Assembly: GCA_041750915.1 (NCBI GenBank)
Contig: JBGSYJ010000069.1
Coordinates: 59,385-123,384 of the forward strand
Direction: 5' to 3'
Length of the DNA: 64,000 nucleotides
Origin: JBGSYJ01 sp041750915
Lineage (GTDB): Bacteria; Acidobacteriota; Thermoanaerobaculia; Gp7-AA8
Part shown: positions 25,482 through 34,584 of the stretch, in pieces
Position numbering within the stretch: the stretch's first letter is position 1
Layout: every line of letters begins with the position of its first letter
The notes under the pieces: model-generated
Seen by the model: the letters and a program-made list of their open reading frames with translations, nothing else
What the model was told of the DNA's origin: nothing
Databases searched by the model: none
Program-made: the position numbers and the translations under genes

Positions 25482-26180
25482 TCATTCTTCGACGTCTTCG
25501 ACCCGCGCGTTCCTGTCGAGCGTTCTCACAACCTGCCATTGCTTGAAGTTTTGAAAGGTCAGGACCGCGGCAAGGATTGCCACAAAGAACTGACCGCTTC
25601 TCACGCCCCAGACGACGAGCAGCCCGCCTACGAGCATCGAGATCCAGACAGAGATGAGGAGTGCGGTCCGTTCCCGGGTGATTATTCTCGCGAAGTTCCT
25701 CAAGGCCTGCCCCCCGTCCAGCGGAAAGATCGGAAGCAGATTGAAGAACCCCCAGATCACGTTTGCAAGGATCAGCATCGGAAGCAGGGCGGCGAACATC
25801 GGATCGGACTGGAGGAACGGTACGGATTGCCGGAAGAAGTAGGCAACGCCGGCGATCGCAAAGCTCGACATCGGCCCCGCGACGCTGATCAGAATGTCCT
25901 GCCACGGCCTGGATCGGCGCGCATTGCGCGTCAGGCCGCCCAACCCGGCCAGCGAGATCTGGCTCGGCCCGAATCCGAGAGCTCCAATGGTGGCCGCATG
26001 CCCGATTTCGTGCAGCAGAACGCTGAAGAATATGACCGGAGCCCACAGAAGGGCTCGCTCTATCGGAACGCGACGTTCCAGGTCGAGAATGACGAAAAGG
26101 GCGATCAGAATGAAGAAGCTGATCTCGACATGAATCGTGGTGCCGCGCATCGATCCGAGGCGGATGCCGGAAGGTTCCAT
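25482..26180 (-). CDS. M50-family site-2 protease-like membrane metalloprotease
   Basis: A 232-residue membrane protein with about six hydrophobic segments. The zinc motif HEIGH is at residues 57-61 (LLHEIGHAAT) and the third ligand is in LLPIFPLDGGQAL (Asp155). This is the core of M50B site-2 proteases, which cut transmembrane helices, often anti-sigma factors or regulatory proteins. It has no PDZ or CBS domain. It is transcribed away from the following plus-strand gene. No sigma/anti-sigma pair lies nearby, so the substrate is unknown. The gap 25282-25481 to the sensor gene shows no gene. Confidence 0.9.
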   Translation of the reverse strand: MEPSGIRLGSMRGTTIHVEISFFILIALFVILDLERRVPIERALLWAPVIFFSVLLHEIGHAATIGALGFGPSQISLAGLGGLTRNARRSRPWQDILISVAGPMSSFAIAGVAYFFRQSVPFLQSDPMFAALLPMLILANVIWGFFNLLPIFPLDGGQALRNFARIITRERTALLISVWISMLVGGLLVVWGVRSGQFFVAILAAVLTFQNFKQWQVVRTLDRNARVEDVEE

Positions 26181-26221
26181 CGGCAGCAGTGTATAGCCTA
26201 TTCAAGTCCGAGGCGCGAGTG

Positions 26222-26267
26222 CTGACTGAAGGCAGCCTGTCCTATAGAATGCCTTTCCGACCGGAGG
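26222..26267 (+). promoter_or_regulatory. Candidate promoter and ribosome-binding site for the 97-residue gene
   Basis: CTGACT (26222-26227), 17 bases, then TAGAAT (26245-26250) resembles a sigma-70 promoter. GGAGG at 26263-26267 sits seven bases before ATG 26275, which argues against the GTG at 26269 as start. Confidence 0.4.
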
Positions 26268-26274
26268 CGTGCAC

Positions 26275-26565
26275 ATGGCAAAAAATCTGGAGATCCTATG
26301 TCCCTGCTGTGAGTCGACGTTGGTGGTCGATCCAGTGAGTGGAGAAGTGCTGCTTCACAAAGCCAAACCCGCAGGGCCCGGGAAGACGTTCGAGGCGATG
26401 GTCTCGCAACTCGCTGCGAGCAAGTCGGAGATGGAAAAAAAGTTCGATCGAAACATCGAAAGCCAGAAGGATCGCGGGCGGATTCTCGAAGAGCGGTTTC
26501 GTGAAGCGCTCGAGCGCGCAGACAAGGACGACAAGCCGCCCGTGAATCCGTTCGATCTGGACTGA
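26275..26565 (+). CDS. Small conserved-looking protein with a CPCC motif
   Basis: A 96-residue cytoplasmic protein. It opens with KNLEILCPCCESTLVVDPVSGEV, a knuckle-like CPCC element, but without a second CxxC pair a full zinc ribbon is not evident. The rest is a charged helix (about 45-85; LAASKSEMEKKFDRNI) suited to coiled-coil pairing, ending in PPVNPFDLD. No function is recognised. A good ribosome-binding site precedes ATG 26275. It lies between the divergent M50 protease gene and a ureohydrolase, with a family A repeat directly downstream. Confidence 0.7.
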   Translation: MAKNLEILCPCCESTLVVDPVSGEVLLHKAKPAGPGKTFEAMVSQLAASKSEMEKKFDRNIESQKDRGRILEERFREALERADKDDKPPVNPFDLD

Positions 26566-26578
26566 TCTTGATCGAGGG

Positions 26579-26666
26579 GTGTCATCCTGAGCGAAGCGAA
26601 GGATCCCCTGATTGCTTGCGGTAGAGTGAGCCCTGAGGGGATCCTTCGCTGCGCTCAGGATGACAC
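26579..26666. repeat. Family A ~88-bp palindromic repeat, copy 2
   Basis: Outer arms GTGTCATCCTGAGCGAAG and its inverse, with GGATCCC/GGGGATCC internal blocks. It fills much of the 143-bp gap between the small CPCC protein and the ureohydrolase. Confidence 0.85.
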
Positions 26667-26708
26667 GCAGGCTCACCAGATCGGTACGGACTTCGCTAAT
26701 ACCAACAA

Positions 26709-27770
26709 ATGGACGGAAGCTTGGAAGACGAATCTCGAAGCACCACGCCCCGCCACTTCGACCCCGATGCACCTGCCGGGGCGGAGTCCGGCATCTATGG
26801 ACTGCCGTTCTCGACCGAGGAATCGCACGTCGTCATTCTCCCCGTGCCGTTCGAGGCGACGACTTCCTACGGTGGCGGAACGTCGGGAGGTCCGGCGGCC
26901 GTGCTGCACGCGTCGAGGCAGGTCGATCTGTTCGATTACGAGACCGGCAAGCCTTATGAAGCGGGAATCGCGATGGCTCCGATCCCCTCCGAGATCGAGG
27001 AGTGGAACCGCGAGGCGAAATCCGCCGCTGCCCCGATTATCGAAGCGGGAGGGGATGCCGACGGATTCGAAGATCAGCTCGCCCTGGTCAACGAGATCAG
27101 CACGCGAGTGAATGTGTGGGTGCACGAGACGACTTCTGCGCTTCTCGATGCAGGGAAACTCGTCGCCGTACTTGGCGGAGATCACTCGGTTCCGTACGGC
27201 GCGATCCAGGCCTGTGCGGAACGTTTCCCAGGACTCGGAATTCTGCATCTCGACGCGCACGCCGATCTTCGCGACGCATACGAAGGCTTCACATGGTCGC
27301 ACGCGTCGATTTTTCACAACGTGATGACGCGAATCCCCGCAGTCGGGAAGCTCGTGCAGGTCGGTGTGCGGGACCTCGGGCGCGCCGAGCGACAGATGAT
27401 CGTCGATTCAAACGGAAAGATCGAAACGATCTTCGATGCCGACATCGCGCAGCGGCGGGACATCGGGACGCCGTTCGCCGAAATCGCCGACGAGATCGTC
27501 GGCCATCTTCCGGATACGGTTTATCTGTCGTGGGATATCGACGGGCTCGATCCGACACTCTGTCCCGGAACGGGCACACCGGTGCCGGGCGGACTCTCGT
27601 GGAATGATGCGATCGCGCTTCTCCGCGCTCTCGTGCGGGGCCGGAAGCGAATCGTCGGGCTGGATCTCTGCGAAGTCTCACCGGGAGAGACGGAGTGGGA
27701 CGCTAACGTGGGCGCAAGGCTGCTCTATAAGATGATCGGGTTTGCGCTGCTGAGTCATGCGGAAGGGTGA
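26709..27770 (+). CDS. speB: Ureohydrolase, agmatinase-like
   Basis: A 353-residue arginase/agmatinase-family enzyme, slightly long because of an N-terminal extension of about 40 residues. The binuclear manganese ligands are all present: LGGDHSV, LHLDAHADLRDAYEGF and SWDIDGLDPTLCPGTGTP. The DIDGLDP motif and the GTGTPVPGG loop are more like agmatinases than arginases, so agmatine to putrescine plus urea is the likely reaction. Guanidinobutyrase or another guanidine substrate is possible. No other polyamine gene is adjacent. ATG 26709 is a reasonable start. Confidence 0.88.
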   Translation: MDGSLEDESRSTTPRHFDPDAPAGAESGIYGLPFSTEESHVVILPVPFEATTSYGGGTSGGPAAVLHASRQVDLFDYETGKPYEAGIAMAPIPSEIEEWNREAKSAAAPIIEAGGDADGFEDQLALVNEISTRVNVWVHETTSALLDAGKLVAVLGGDHSVPYGAIQACAERFPGLGILHLDAHADLRDAYEGFTWSHASIFHNVMTRIPAVGKLVQVGVRDLGRAERQMIVDSNGKIETIFDADIAQRRDIGTPFAEIADEIVGHLPDTVYLSWDIDGLDPTLCPGTGTPVPGGLSWNDAIALLRALVRGRKRIVGLDLCEVSPGETEWDANVGARLLYKMIGFALLSHAEG

Positions 27771-27816
27771 CTCTAATCTTCTGCCGTCCGAGTAACTACG
27801 ATACACGTTTGAGAGT

Positions 27817-27893
27817 TTGTCATCCCGAGCTTGGTTGTGCGGGCGGGAGATCCCTCGCCCCTCCCGCCCACCCTCGCTTGCTCGGGATGACAC
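27817..27893. repeat. Variant of the family A palindrome
   Basis: The arms TTGTCATCCCGAGC and GCTCGGGATGACAC carry CCC/GGG in place of CCT/AGG, around a GGGCGGGAG / CTCCCGCCC inner stem. A second incomplete arm follows at about 27908-27931. It occupies the 203-bp gap between the convergent ureohydrolase and TerB-like genes. Confidence 0.7.
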
Positions 27894-27973
27894 GCTTCCG
27901 GAGTTCTGACAACGCCTCTCGCTAGGGATGACACTTGTTTCAGGGAGCGATGAGCCTGGATGATGCCGCCGCG

Positions 27974-28453
27974 CTACTCTTCGCCGGCGAGCGCGAGCTC
28001 CTTCCGCACAGCCATCTTCGCTTCGATCATGACGTGATGCTCCAGCCCGAGCAGGTCTGCCATTTTCCGCACCATGTAGTTTTCGTACTGGTGAAGATCG
28101 CCATCAAGGTAGACGAGCCGCCACATCGCTTTCACGATCTGGATGCGATCAGTGAGGGGAAAGCTCTTTCGAACGGTATTGGTGATATTCCAGTGGTCGA
28201 TCGTCCGGGAGCGCATGTCCTCAGCCGCCTCGACGAGCTCCCTCGCCATGTCTTCCGAGACCTCGAACTTCTTCTGGAGAAACTCGAGGATGCGCGCCTC
28301 TTCACCCGCTGAAAGAGCGCTGTCGGCGTAGGCCGTCTCCAGAAGGATAGCCGCGGTAGCGACGCGAATCGTCTGTTCGTGATCTTCCGGAGTTTCCGGC
28401 TGGGTTGGGCTGAGACTGTTCTTGAAGAATCTGACGAGTGAATCGAGTGTCAT
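27974..28453 (-). CDS. TerB-like (tellurite-resistance-type) protein
   Basis: A 159-residue all-helical protein of the TerB/DjlA-like fold: ATAAILLETAYADSALSAGEEARI, then LVYLDGDLHQYENYMVRKMADLLGL. Both halves carry the acidic Asp-rich loop (DSALS and DGDLH) that binds divalent metal in TerB. Despite the name, most stand-alone TerB proteins are not linked to tellurite; membrane-linked or stress roles are proposed. It is the last gene of a minus-strand run beginning with PAP2 and kgd, 15 bases after the preceding gene. ATG 28453 is preferred over a codon five residues upstream. Confidence 0.85.
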   Translation of the reverse strand: MTLDSLVRFFKNSLSPTQPETPEDHEQTIRVATAAILLETAYADSALSAGEEARILEFLQKKFEVSEDMARELVEAAEDMRSRTIDHWNITNTVRKSFPLTDRIQIVKAMWRLVYLDGDLHQYENYMVRKMADLLGLEHHVMIEAKMAVRKELALAGEE

Positions 28454-28468
28454 CGGGCGGATCCTCAA

Positions 28469-28987
28469 TTACCGGGTCGCTGGTTCCTGTTCGGCAAGCG
28501 GAAAGGCACGCGCATGCCACGATTCGCCCGCGCGACGTTCCAGTTGAGTCGAGCGAAGATCTGCAAGCCGCTCGATCGTCGTGTCGAACACCGGCGTCGA
28601 CGCCGAGACCTCGCCGCTGGTTACGAGTGCGCGGAAGACGGGCCGCTCGACGGACTGTACCGTGCCCGAGGCGTCGCGGAAGTAGATCCTGCCTGAGTCG
28701 AGCAGCGACACGGCGAGCTCACCTTCGAGCTTCTGGAGCGTGGAAAAGAGACGATCGATCGAGCATCCCGATGGATTGGTTCCGGGGTCTGCGGCAACGA
28801 TCAGAAAGCGGTTCTCAATGAGCTGGCGAGCGCCCTCCATCTTCGAGCCATGCGCCGACCATCCGCCGAGAAACTCGTCTACAGTGCCGAGAAGCCTCTC
28901 GCGTTGTTCATCGTTGAGACTTCTGTCGGCGCCGAAGATCCAGACGCGTGAAGTTTCAGGAAGTTGTTCAATCTCTACCCTGGGCAT
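28469..28987 (-). CDS. Conserved 172-residue protein (often misnamed ABC transporter ATPase)
   Basis: This protein resembles a conserved family found in Bacteroidota and other phyla, commonly but wrongly labelled ABC transporter ATPase. The marks are RVWIFGADRSL near the N-terminus, FLGGWSAHG, RFLIVAADPG and NPSGCSIDRLF (Cys in a Gly-Cys-Ser-Ile-Asp motif), then LEGELAVSLLDSGRIYFRD. There is no Walker A or ABC signature, so the label is not justified. Function is unknown; the Ser/Cys motif might be catalytic. It lies 26 bases after kgd and next to the TerB gene, in the same direction. Confidence 0.75.
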   Translation of the reverse strand: MPRVEIEQLPETSRVWIFGADRSLNDEQRERLLGTVDEFLGGWSAHGSKMEGARQLIENRFLIVAADPGTNPSGCSIDRLFSTLQKLEGELAVSLLDSGRIYFRDASGTVQSVERPVFRALVTSGEVSASTPVFDTTIERLADLRSTQLERRAGESWHARAFPLAEQEPATR

Positions 28988-29013
28988 TGTTGTCTCCTGT
29001 TGTTTCGTGATGA

Positions 29014-32000
29014 TTACAGATCGAGCGCTGTCTGAACGATCGCCTTCTGCTGCTCTTCGTGGCGGTGGTGCGAGCCCGTCGCCGGCGACGCGCTCGGCGG
29101 ACGGCCGCAGTAGCGCAGAGTCTGCGACTCTCCGAGCATCGGAAACAGTCGATCGCGGACGAAGTTCCAGCCTCCCATGTTCCGCGGCTCCTCCTGAACA
29201 TAGAGGATTTCTGTCGCGCTGGGGTAGGTCTTGAAGACATCGGCGAGCAGCTGCGCCGGCCAGGGATAGAACTGCTCGAGCCGGACGATCGCGATCTGTT
29301 CGAGCGAGTCGCGATCTCGAGCTGCTTTGAGGTCGTAAAAGACTTTGCCGGAGGTCAGCACGATCCGGCGGACGGACTCTCGTTTTCCGCCCGACTCGAA
29401 ACCGGGATCGTCGAGCACCGGATGGAACCGGCCGCTTTCCAGTTGGTCCATCGTCGAGGTAGCCTCGGGATGGCGCAGAAGCGATTTGGGAGTCATGACG
29501 ATGAGCGGCTTGCGGGGATCGGTCATCATCTGTCGCCGCAGCGCGTGAAAGTGCTGTGCCGGCGTCGTCGGATAGACGACGAACATGTTGCCTTCCGCGC
29601 TCAGGATCAGCAGTCTCTCCAGTCTCGCGGACGAGTGCTCCGGCCCCTGACCTTCATACCCGTGAGGGAGGAGCATGACGAGACCGCTGTGCTGGCCCCA
29701 CTTTTCCTCGGCTGAGGTGAGGAACTGGTCGATGATGATCTGCGCGCCATTCATGAAATCGCCGAACTGCGCTTCCCACAACACGAGTGTCTGGGGATCA
29801 GCGACCGAGTATCCGTACTCGAAGCCGAGCACTCCGTATTCGGAAAGGAGGGAGTCGTAGACAGCAAAATTCACGGGTGCTCGTCCGTGCGATCGGAGCG
29901 ATTCGCCCAGCGCATTGTCGACGGGCGCTTCCGTCTGAGTTTCCTGAGCAGCCTGAGTGCGAGAGAGTGTGTGGAGCGGAATCCATCGCTCGCCGCTGTT
30001 GTAGTCAAACAGGATCGCGTGCCGCTGTGAAAACGTTCCGCGACCGCTGTCCTGACCGCTGAGGCGAACTCCGAAGCCATCGAGGACCAGTGTTCCGAAC
30101 GCCATCATTTCGCCGAAGGCCCAGTCGATCTTCTCTTTTCCCTCGAGCATGGCGAGGCGCTTTGCGATGATCGGCCTGAGTTTCGGGTGCAGCGCGAATC
30201 CGTCGCGGACAGTCGTGAGCGCCGAGCCTGCGCGCTGGAGCTTGTCCGAAGAGACGCTGGTATCGACGCTCGGTTCGTTCTGAAACCCGGTCGTCTCTTC
30301 ATCCGTCCAGAGCGGGTGACGCTCGTTTGAAGGCGGCTCGATCGGCTCCTTGATGCGGTCGAACGCTTCCTGCAGCATCTTCTGGAAGCTGTCGAGCCAT
30401 TTCTCGGCTTCTTCGGGGTCGATGTCGCCCTTGCGCAGAAGAGTCTCGGTGTAGATCTTCCGAACGGAGCGGTGCTCCTTGATGAGCTTGTACATGCGGG
30501 GCTGTGTGAGCGACGGCTCGTCGCCTTCGTTATGACCATGTCTGCGGTAGCAGACGAGATCGATCACGACATCTTTCTTGAATGTCTTCCGGAATTCGAA
30601 GGCGAGGGCGACGGCCCTGATGCATGCCTCGGCGTCGTCGCCGTTCACGTGAAAGATCGGCGCCTGAACCATCTTCGCCACGTCTGTGGCATACATTGAC
30701 GATCGCGCAGCCTCGGGGCCCGTCGTGAACCCGATCTGATTGTTGATGACGATGTGAACCGTGCCTCCGGTCCGATAGCCTTTGAGCTGCGAGAAGTTGA
30801 GCGTCTCGGCGACGACACCCTGACCGGCGAATGCCGCGTCTCCATGCAACAGAACGGGCATGACGCGCGATCGATCGTGATCGCCGAGGATCTCCTGCTT
30901 TGCGCGGGCCATACCTTCGACGACGGGGTCGACTGCTTCGAGATGGCTGGGATTCGAGGCGAGTGTGAGCGTCACCTCGATATCTGACGGCGAAAGATGC
31001 GTTCCCTCGGCGCCGAGATGGTACTTCACGTCTCCGGAGCCTTGTGTAGTGTTTGGATCGATGTCGCCTTCGAACTCGTTGAAGATCCGCTCGTACGACT
31101 TGCCCATGATGCTGGCGAGCACGTTGAGGCGTCCGCGATGCGCCATCCCGAGAACCACTTCCTCGACTCCACCATCGGCCGCCTCATTGAGAAGGTGGTC
31201 GAGCATCGGGATGAGTGTCTCTGCACCCTCGAGTGAAAAGCGCTTGTGGCCGACGTACTTCGTGTGTAGAAAGCGCTCGAACGCCTCCGCGTCATTGAGC
31301 TTCATCAGAATTCGGCGTTTGGTCGCTCCGTCGAGCGGCGCGGCGTTGCGCGAAGGCTCCATTCGTTCCTGCAGCCACCGCTTCTGCTTCGGCTCCTGGA
31401 TATGCATGTACTCCGGGCCGATTCGTCCGCAGTAAGTCTCGCGAAGCGTGTCGAGAATCAAGCGCAGCGTCGCGGTTTCATGTCCGCCGAGCCCGCCGCA
31501 GACGAATTCGCGGTCGAGATCCCAGATCGTCAGGCCGTAGTAAGCAGGGTTCAACTCTGCGTGGTAGCCGACTTTGTATTCGAGCGGATCGAGATCGGCC
31601 AGGATGTGTCCCCGGACGCGGTAAGCGTTGATCAGCTGCAGGACACCCGCTTCGCGGGAGACGCTCTGCTCGCGGCTTGCGACCCCACGGGAAGTGCGTC
31701 GATCACGCGACCAGCGCGCCGGTTCATAGGGGATCCTGAGATCGCGGAAGATCTCGTCGTAGAAGTTCTCCTCTCCCAGAAGGAGTTGATGGATCTTCGC
31801 GAGGAATGCGCCGGACTCTGCCCCCTGAATGATGCGGTGATCGTACGTGCTCGTCATCGTCATCACTTTGGAGATTCCGAGGTCTGCCAGAACGCTGGGA
31901 TCGGTAGCGGCGTACTCGGCCGGATAGTCGATCTGTCCGGTAGCGATGATCGCGCCCTGCGACTGCATCAGTCGCGGGATGGAGGAGATGGTCCCGATGG

Positions 32001-32826
32001 TCCCCGGATTCGTCAGGGAAATCGAGGTTCCTTCGAAGTCGGCGATCTCCAGAGAGCTGTTGCGCGCTTTTCGGACGATATCGTTGTAGGCCCGGAGGAA
32101 CTGCGCGAAGTCCATCGTGTCGGCCTTCTTGATGCTGGGGACGACGAGCGTTCGCGTGCCGTCCTTCTTCTCGAGGTCGATAGCGAGACCGATATTGACG
32201 TGCTGACGGTCGAAACGGGTAGGCTGCCCGTCGACAGAGGCGTAGGCCGCATTCATCCGAGGGTACTCGGCGATCGCTTTGACGATCGCCCAGGCGATAA
32301 CGTGAGTGAAGGATGTCTTGGCCTGTCCGGTCACCGCGAGGTGTTGGTTGATCGTCCGGCGGTTCTCTTCAAGGACCTTGACCGGGATGTTCCGCACGGA
32401 AGTCGCCGTCGGCACCTCGAGCGATAACTCCATGTTCTCGGCGATCTTCGAGGCGACTCCGCGTAAGGGAGTAGCGACGCGCTCGTCGGTCTTCGATTCC
32501 GACGGCTTTCCGGCAGCGGTTGCCGGCGGTTTCGCCGCGGCGGGCGCAGGTGCGGACTGGCGCGGAGCCGCTGCAGCCAGAGGTGCGGTGGACGTCGCAG
32601 CCGGTGTTCCCACGCTGGAGGGCCAGGCTTCGGGACCATTCGAAGGCTGTTCTCCGCCGGTGAGCGACTGTTCGAGGCTGTCGATGAACTCATCTTCGAG
32701 ATGAGGCTCATAGTCCTCGAAAAACTCCTGCCAGCTGGAGCTCACGGAGGAAGGGTCGTGCAGATACTTTTCGTACAGCTCTTCGATGAAGGCGATGTTC
32801 GTACCGTAGGAGTACGTGGTGGTCAT
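29014..32826 (-). CDS. kgd: Fused 2-oxoglutarate dehydrogenase E2-E1 (Kgd/SucA type)
   Basis: A 1270-residue TCA-cycle enzyme. Residues 1 to about 45 match the E1 leader (FIEELYEKYLHDPSSVSSSW), followed by an Ala/Pro linker. Residues about 120-370 are the acyltransferase catalytic domain of an E2 (IAENMELSLEVPTATSVR; TSTYDHRIIQGAESG), with no lipoyl domain. The rest is the thiamine-diphosphate E1 (GMAHRGRLNVLASIMGK; GDAAFAGQGVVAETLN). This architecture is that of actinobacterial Kgd, which decarboxylates 2-oxoglutarate and works with a separate lipoylated E2. Start ATG 32826 is preferred because AAGGA lies upstream and it begins the conserved leader. It follows PAP2 by 16 bases and probably shares its transcript. 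Confidence 0.94.
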   Translation of the reverse strand: MTTTYSYGTNIAFIEELYEKYLHDPSSVSSSWQEFFEDYEPHLEDEFIDSLEQSLTGGEQPSNGPEAWPSSVGTPAATSTAPLAAAAPRQSAPAPAAAKPPATAAGKPSESKTDERVATPLRGVASKIAENMELSLEVPTATSVRNIPVKVLEENRRTINQHLAVTGQAKTSFTHVIAWAIVKAIAEYPRMNAAYASVDGQPTRFDRQHVNIGLAIDLEKKDGTRTLVVPSIKKADTMDFAQFLRAYNDIVRKARNSSLEIADFEGTSISLTNPGTIGTISSIPRLMQSQGAIIATGQIDYPAEYAATDPSVLADLGISKVMTMTSTYDHRIIQGAESGAFLAKIHQLLLGEENFYDEIFRDLRIPYEPARWSRDRRTSRGVASREQSVSREAGVLQLINAYRVRGHILADLDPLEYKVGYHAELNPAYYGLTIWDLDREFVCGGLGGHETATLRLILDTLRETYCGRIGPEYMHIQEPKQKRWLQERMEPSRNAAPLDGATKRRILMKLNDAEAFERFLHTKYVGHKRFSLEGAETLIPMLDHLLNEAADGGVEEVVLGMAHRGRLNVLASIMGKSYERIFNEFEGDIDPNTTQGSGDVKYHLGAEGTHLSPSDIEVTLTLASNPSHLEAVDPVVEGMARAKQEILGDHDRSRVMPVLLHGDAAFAGQGVVAETLNFSQLKGYRTGGTVHIVINNQIGFTTGPEAARSSMYATDVAKMVQAPIFHVNGDDAEACIRAVALAFEFRKTFKKDVVIDLVCYRRHGHNEGDEPSLTQPRMYKLIKEHRSVRKIYTETLLRKGDIDPEEAEKWLDSFQKMLQEAFDRIKEPIEPPSNERHPLWTDEETTGFQNEPSVDTSVSSDKLQRAGSALTTVRDGFALHPKLRPIIAKRLAMLEGKEKIDWAFGEMMAFGTLVLDGFGVRLSGQDSGRGTFSQRHAILFDYNSGERWIPLHTLSRTQAAQETQTEAPVDNALGESLRSHGRAPVNFAVYDSLLSEYGVLGFEYGYSVADPQTLVLWEAQFGDFMNGAQIIIDQFLTSAEEKWGQHSGLVMLLPHGYEGQGPEHSSARLERLLILSAEGNMFVVYPTTPAQHFHALRRQMMTDPRKPLIVMTPKSLLRHPEATSTMDQLESGRFHPVLDDPGFESGGKRESVRRIVLTSGKVFYDLKAARDRDSLEQIAIVRLEQFYPWPAQLLADVFKTYPSATEILYVQEEPRNMGGWNFVRDRLFPMLGESQTLRYCGRPPSASPATGSHHRHEEQQKAIVQTALDL

Positions 32827-32842
32827 GATGGTTCCTTGAGGT

Positions 32843-33538
32843 TCATATCGTGCTTCGGTCCGCGCCCGGCAAAACTCGCCGGTCGCGATCAATGAGTGTG
32901 TGAGACAGGGAGGTCAGGCCGAGCCAGCCCAATCCCGCGGCGAATCCTGCCAGCACATCAGAAGGGAAGTGAACGCCGAAATACACTCGCGAAAACCCGA
33001 CAAGGGCGATGGTTATGCCAGACGCGGTCTGCGCGGCGAACTGTACGCTGGGAGACTGATCCTCAACCAGATGATGTGCGAGAATCGGAAACGTCGCGGC
33101 TGTTATGAGTGAATGACCGCTCGGAAAGCTGTGCGACTTCGGCAAGCGGATGAATCTGAAGTCCTGCGGACGCTGCCTTCTGAAGAGGCCTTTCAGAACC
33201 GTGTTCAGCATCATCGCGCCGCCCGTGCTCACGATCACCGTCCACGCGTCGTTCGGCCGCTTCCGGCGGAGCATCGTGATGGCGGTCAACCCGGCAATCG
33301 TTCCTACGGCAACGTGAGTGCCGAGATACGTCGCGAAGCGCATGGTCTGGTCGGAAGTCGGACTCGCGACTTTCCTCGCCGACTGGAGAATCATCGAATC
33401 GTAATTGGCGGTCCTGCCGCTGTTCACCAAATCCGCCTGCTTCTTGAAGAACCAGAATGCGAATGAGGCGAGGACCACACCTCCGGTAATTCCGATCGTG
33501 GCGGGGAGGAAGGACGCTGGTTTCTGACGCTCTTTCAT
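32843..33538 (-). CDS. PAP2-family phosphatase, membrane-bound
   Basis: A 231-residue membrane protein with about five or six transmembrane segments and all three acid-phosphatase motifs: KGLFRRQRP, SFPSGHS and SRVYFGVHFPSDV. The catalytic histidines are in PSGH and in the last motif. PAP2 enzymes dephosphorylate lipid phosphates such as undecaprenyl pyrophosphate or phosphatidic acid. The long N-terminal part before motif 1 is hydrophobic. It is the first gene of a run leading into kgd. Confidence 0.93.
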   Translation of the reverse strand: MKERQKPASFLPATIGITGGVVLASFAFWFFKKQADLVNSGRTANYDSMILQSARKVASPTSDQTMRFATYLGTHVAVGTIAGLTAITMLRRKRPNDAWTVIVSTGGAMMLNTVLKGLFRRQRPQDFRFIRLPKSHSFPSGHSLITAATFPILAHHLVEDQSPSVQFAAQTASGITIALVGFSRVYFGVHFPSDVLAGFAAGLGWLGLTSLSHTLIDRDRRVLPGADRSTI

Positions 33539-33598
33539 TTCGTGGGGTGATAGTAAAGGACGGGAGTGTGAATTACGAATGCAGGATCCCGCCGATCC

Positions 33599-34462
33599 TC
33601 AGTTCAGAGCCTTTTCCATGATGGCGAACCGCTCCGACACGATCGCCCCGCAGCTCCGCTCGTAAAACTCCAGGGCTGCAGCCCACTGGATGATGGCCCT
33701 GTCAAAGCCCCGGGCTTTCAGATCGGCAAGTGAAGCCAGAAGCAGGCCACGCCCGTAGCCGCTTCTCCGCCATTCGCGCCCGACTCCGGCGGGGCCGTAG
33801 GTGCCGAGGTTGGCGTTATTGGCGCAGTGCGCGCTGAAGCCGCGGATCTCGTCTTTCCCGCGATGAATGAAGAGCGAAGGCTGTGCCTGCTCGAAACAGC
33901 GTTGCACCTCGAAGGCCCAGATGTTTCCGAACTCCTGCGCGATCCAGCTCGTGATCTCTTCCCGATCATCGTGGGCTGCCCGCACAATCTCGCGGCTCGG
34001 CCTTCGGACCGCGAGTGCGGGATTCCCCGTGAGAGAAGCCGTCAGGTTCACCGCCTCGCTCGTTGAGGTGTATCCACGTTTTTTGAGGAAGTCGATGGCA
34101 GCGTCGTTCTTCCGCCAGATGCCTGGAGTGAAATAGTTGCCCGGTTCGGCGGCGAAGATCAGCCGGTCGGAACCTTCATCCAACGCGCGTTCCTCGGCGA
34201 GCGCCACGAGCTCCGATCCGATCCCCTGACGCCGCTGATCGCGGCGCACGGCAAGAAGTCGAAGGTATTTCCCGCACGTAACCATGCAGCCAAGCAGTTC
34301 GGTTTCCCGGGCGGCAACGGTGACCCTCGCTTCACCCGCAAAACCGGGCTGCAACTTCTCGGCGAGCACAGTCGCAACCGGATAGGGGGTGTCGGCGGTT
34401 CCACGCAGCAGATACTTCAGACGGTCGTGGTCCTCGTGGGCGGCGCTTCGGAATTCGATCAC
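33599..34462 (-). CDS. GNAT N-acetyltransferase with two GNAT domains
   Basis: A 287-residue acetyltransferase. The first domain has the acetyl-CoA loop RRDQRRQGIGSELV and the second REWRRSGYGRGLLLA, each preceded by the conserved strand, so this looks like a tandem GNAT protein. Substrate unknown. The reading frame stays open far upstream into basic, low-complexity sequence that overlaps the divergent lipoprotein promoter, but homology begins at VIEFRSAAHEDHDRL, so GTG 34460-34462 is taken as the start. The stop lies 60 bases from the start of the PAP2 gene. Confidence 0.8.
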   Translation of the reverse strand: MIEFRSAAHEDHDRLKYLLRGTADTPYPVATVLAEKLQPGFAGEARVTVAARETELLGCMVTCGKYLRLLAVRRDQRRQGIGSELVALAEERALDEGSDRLIFAAEPGNYFTPGIWRKNDAAIDFLKKRGYTSTSEAVNLTASLTGNPALAVRRPSREIVRAAHDDREEITSWIAQEFGNIWAFEVQRCFEQAQPSLFIHRGKDEIRGFSAHCANNANLGTYGPAGVGREWRRSGYGRGLLLASLADLKARGFDRAIIQWAAALEFYERSCGAIVSERFAIMEKALN

Positions 34463-34584
34463 CGACTGAGTGTATGCCCTCCGGCGCTTCCCCGGAGCAC
34501 GACGTGCTCGGGAGATTGCGAAATGCGGGAGGTGACTCTGGCGTTGTACGATCGACGGACCAAACCCAAAAACCGGAGCTGACC

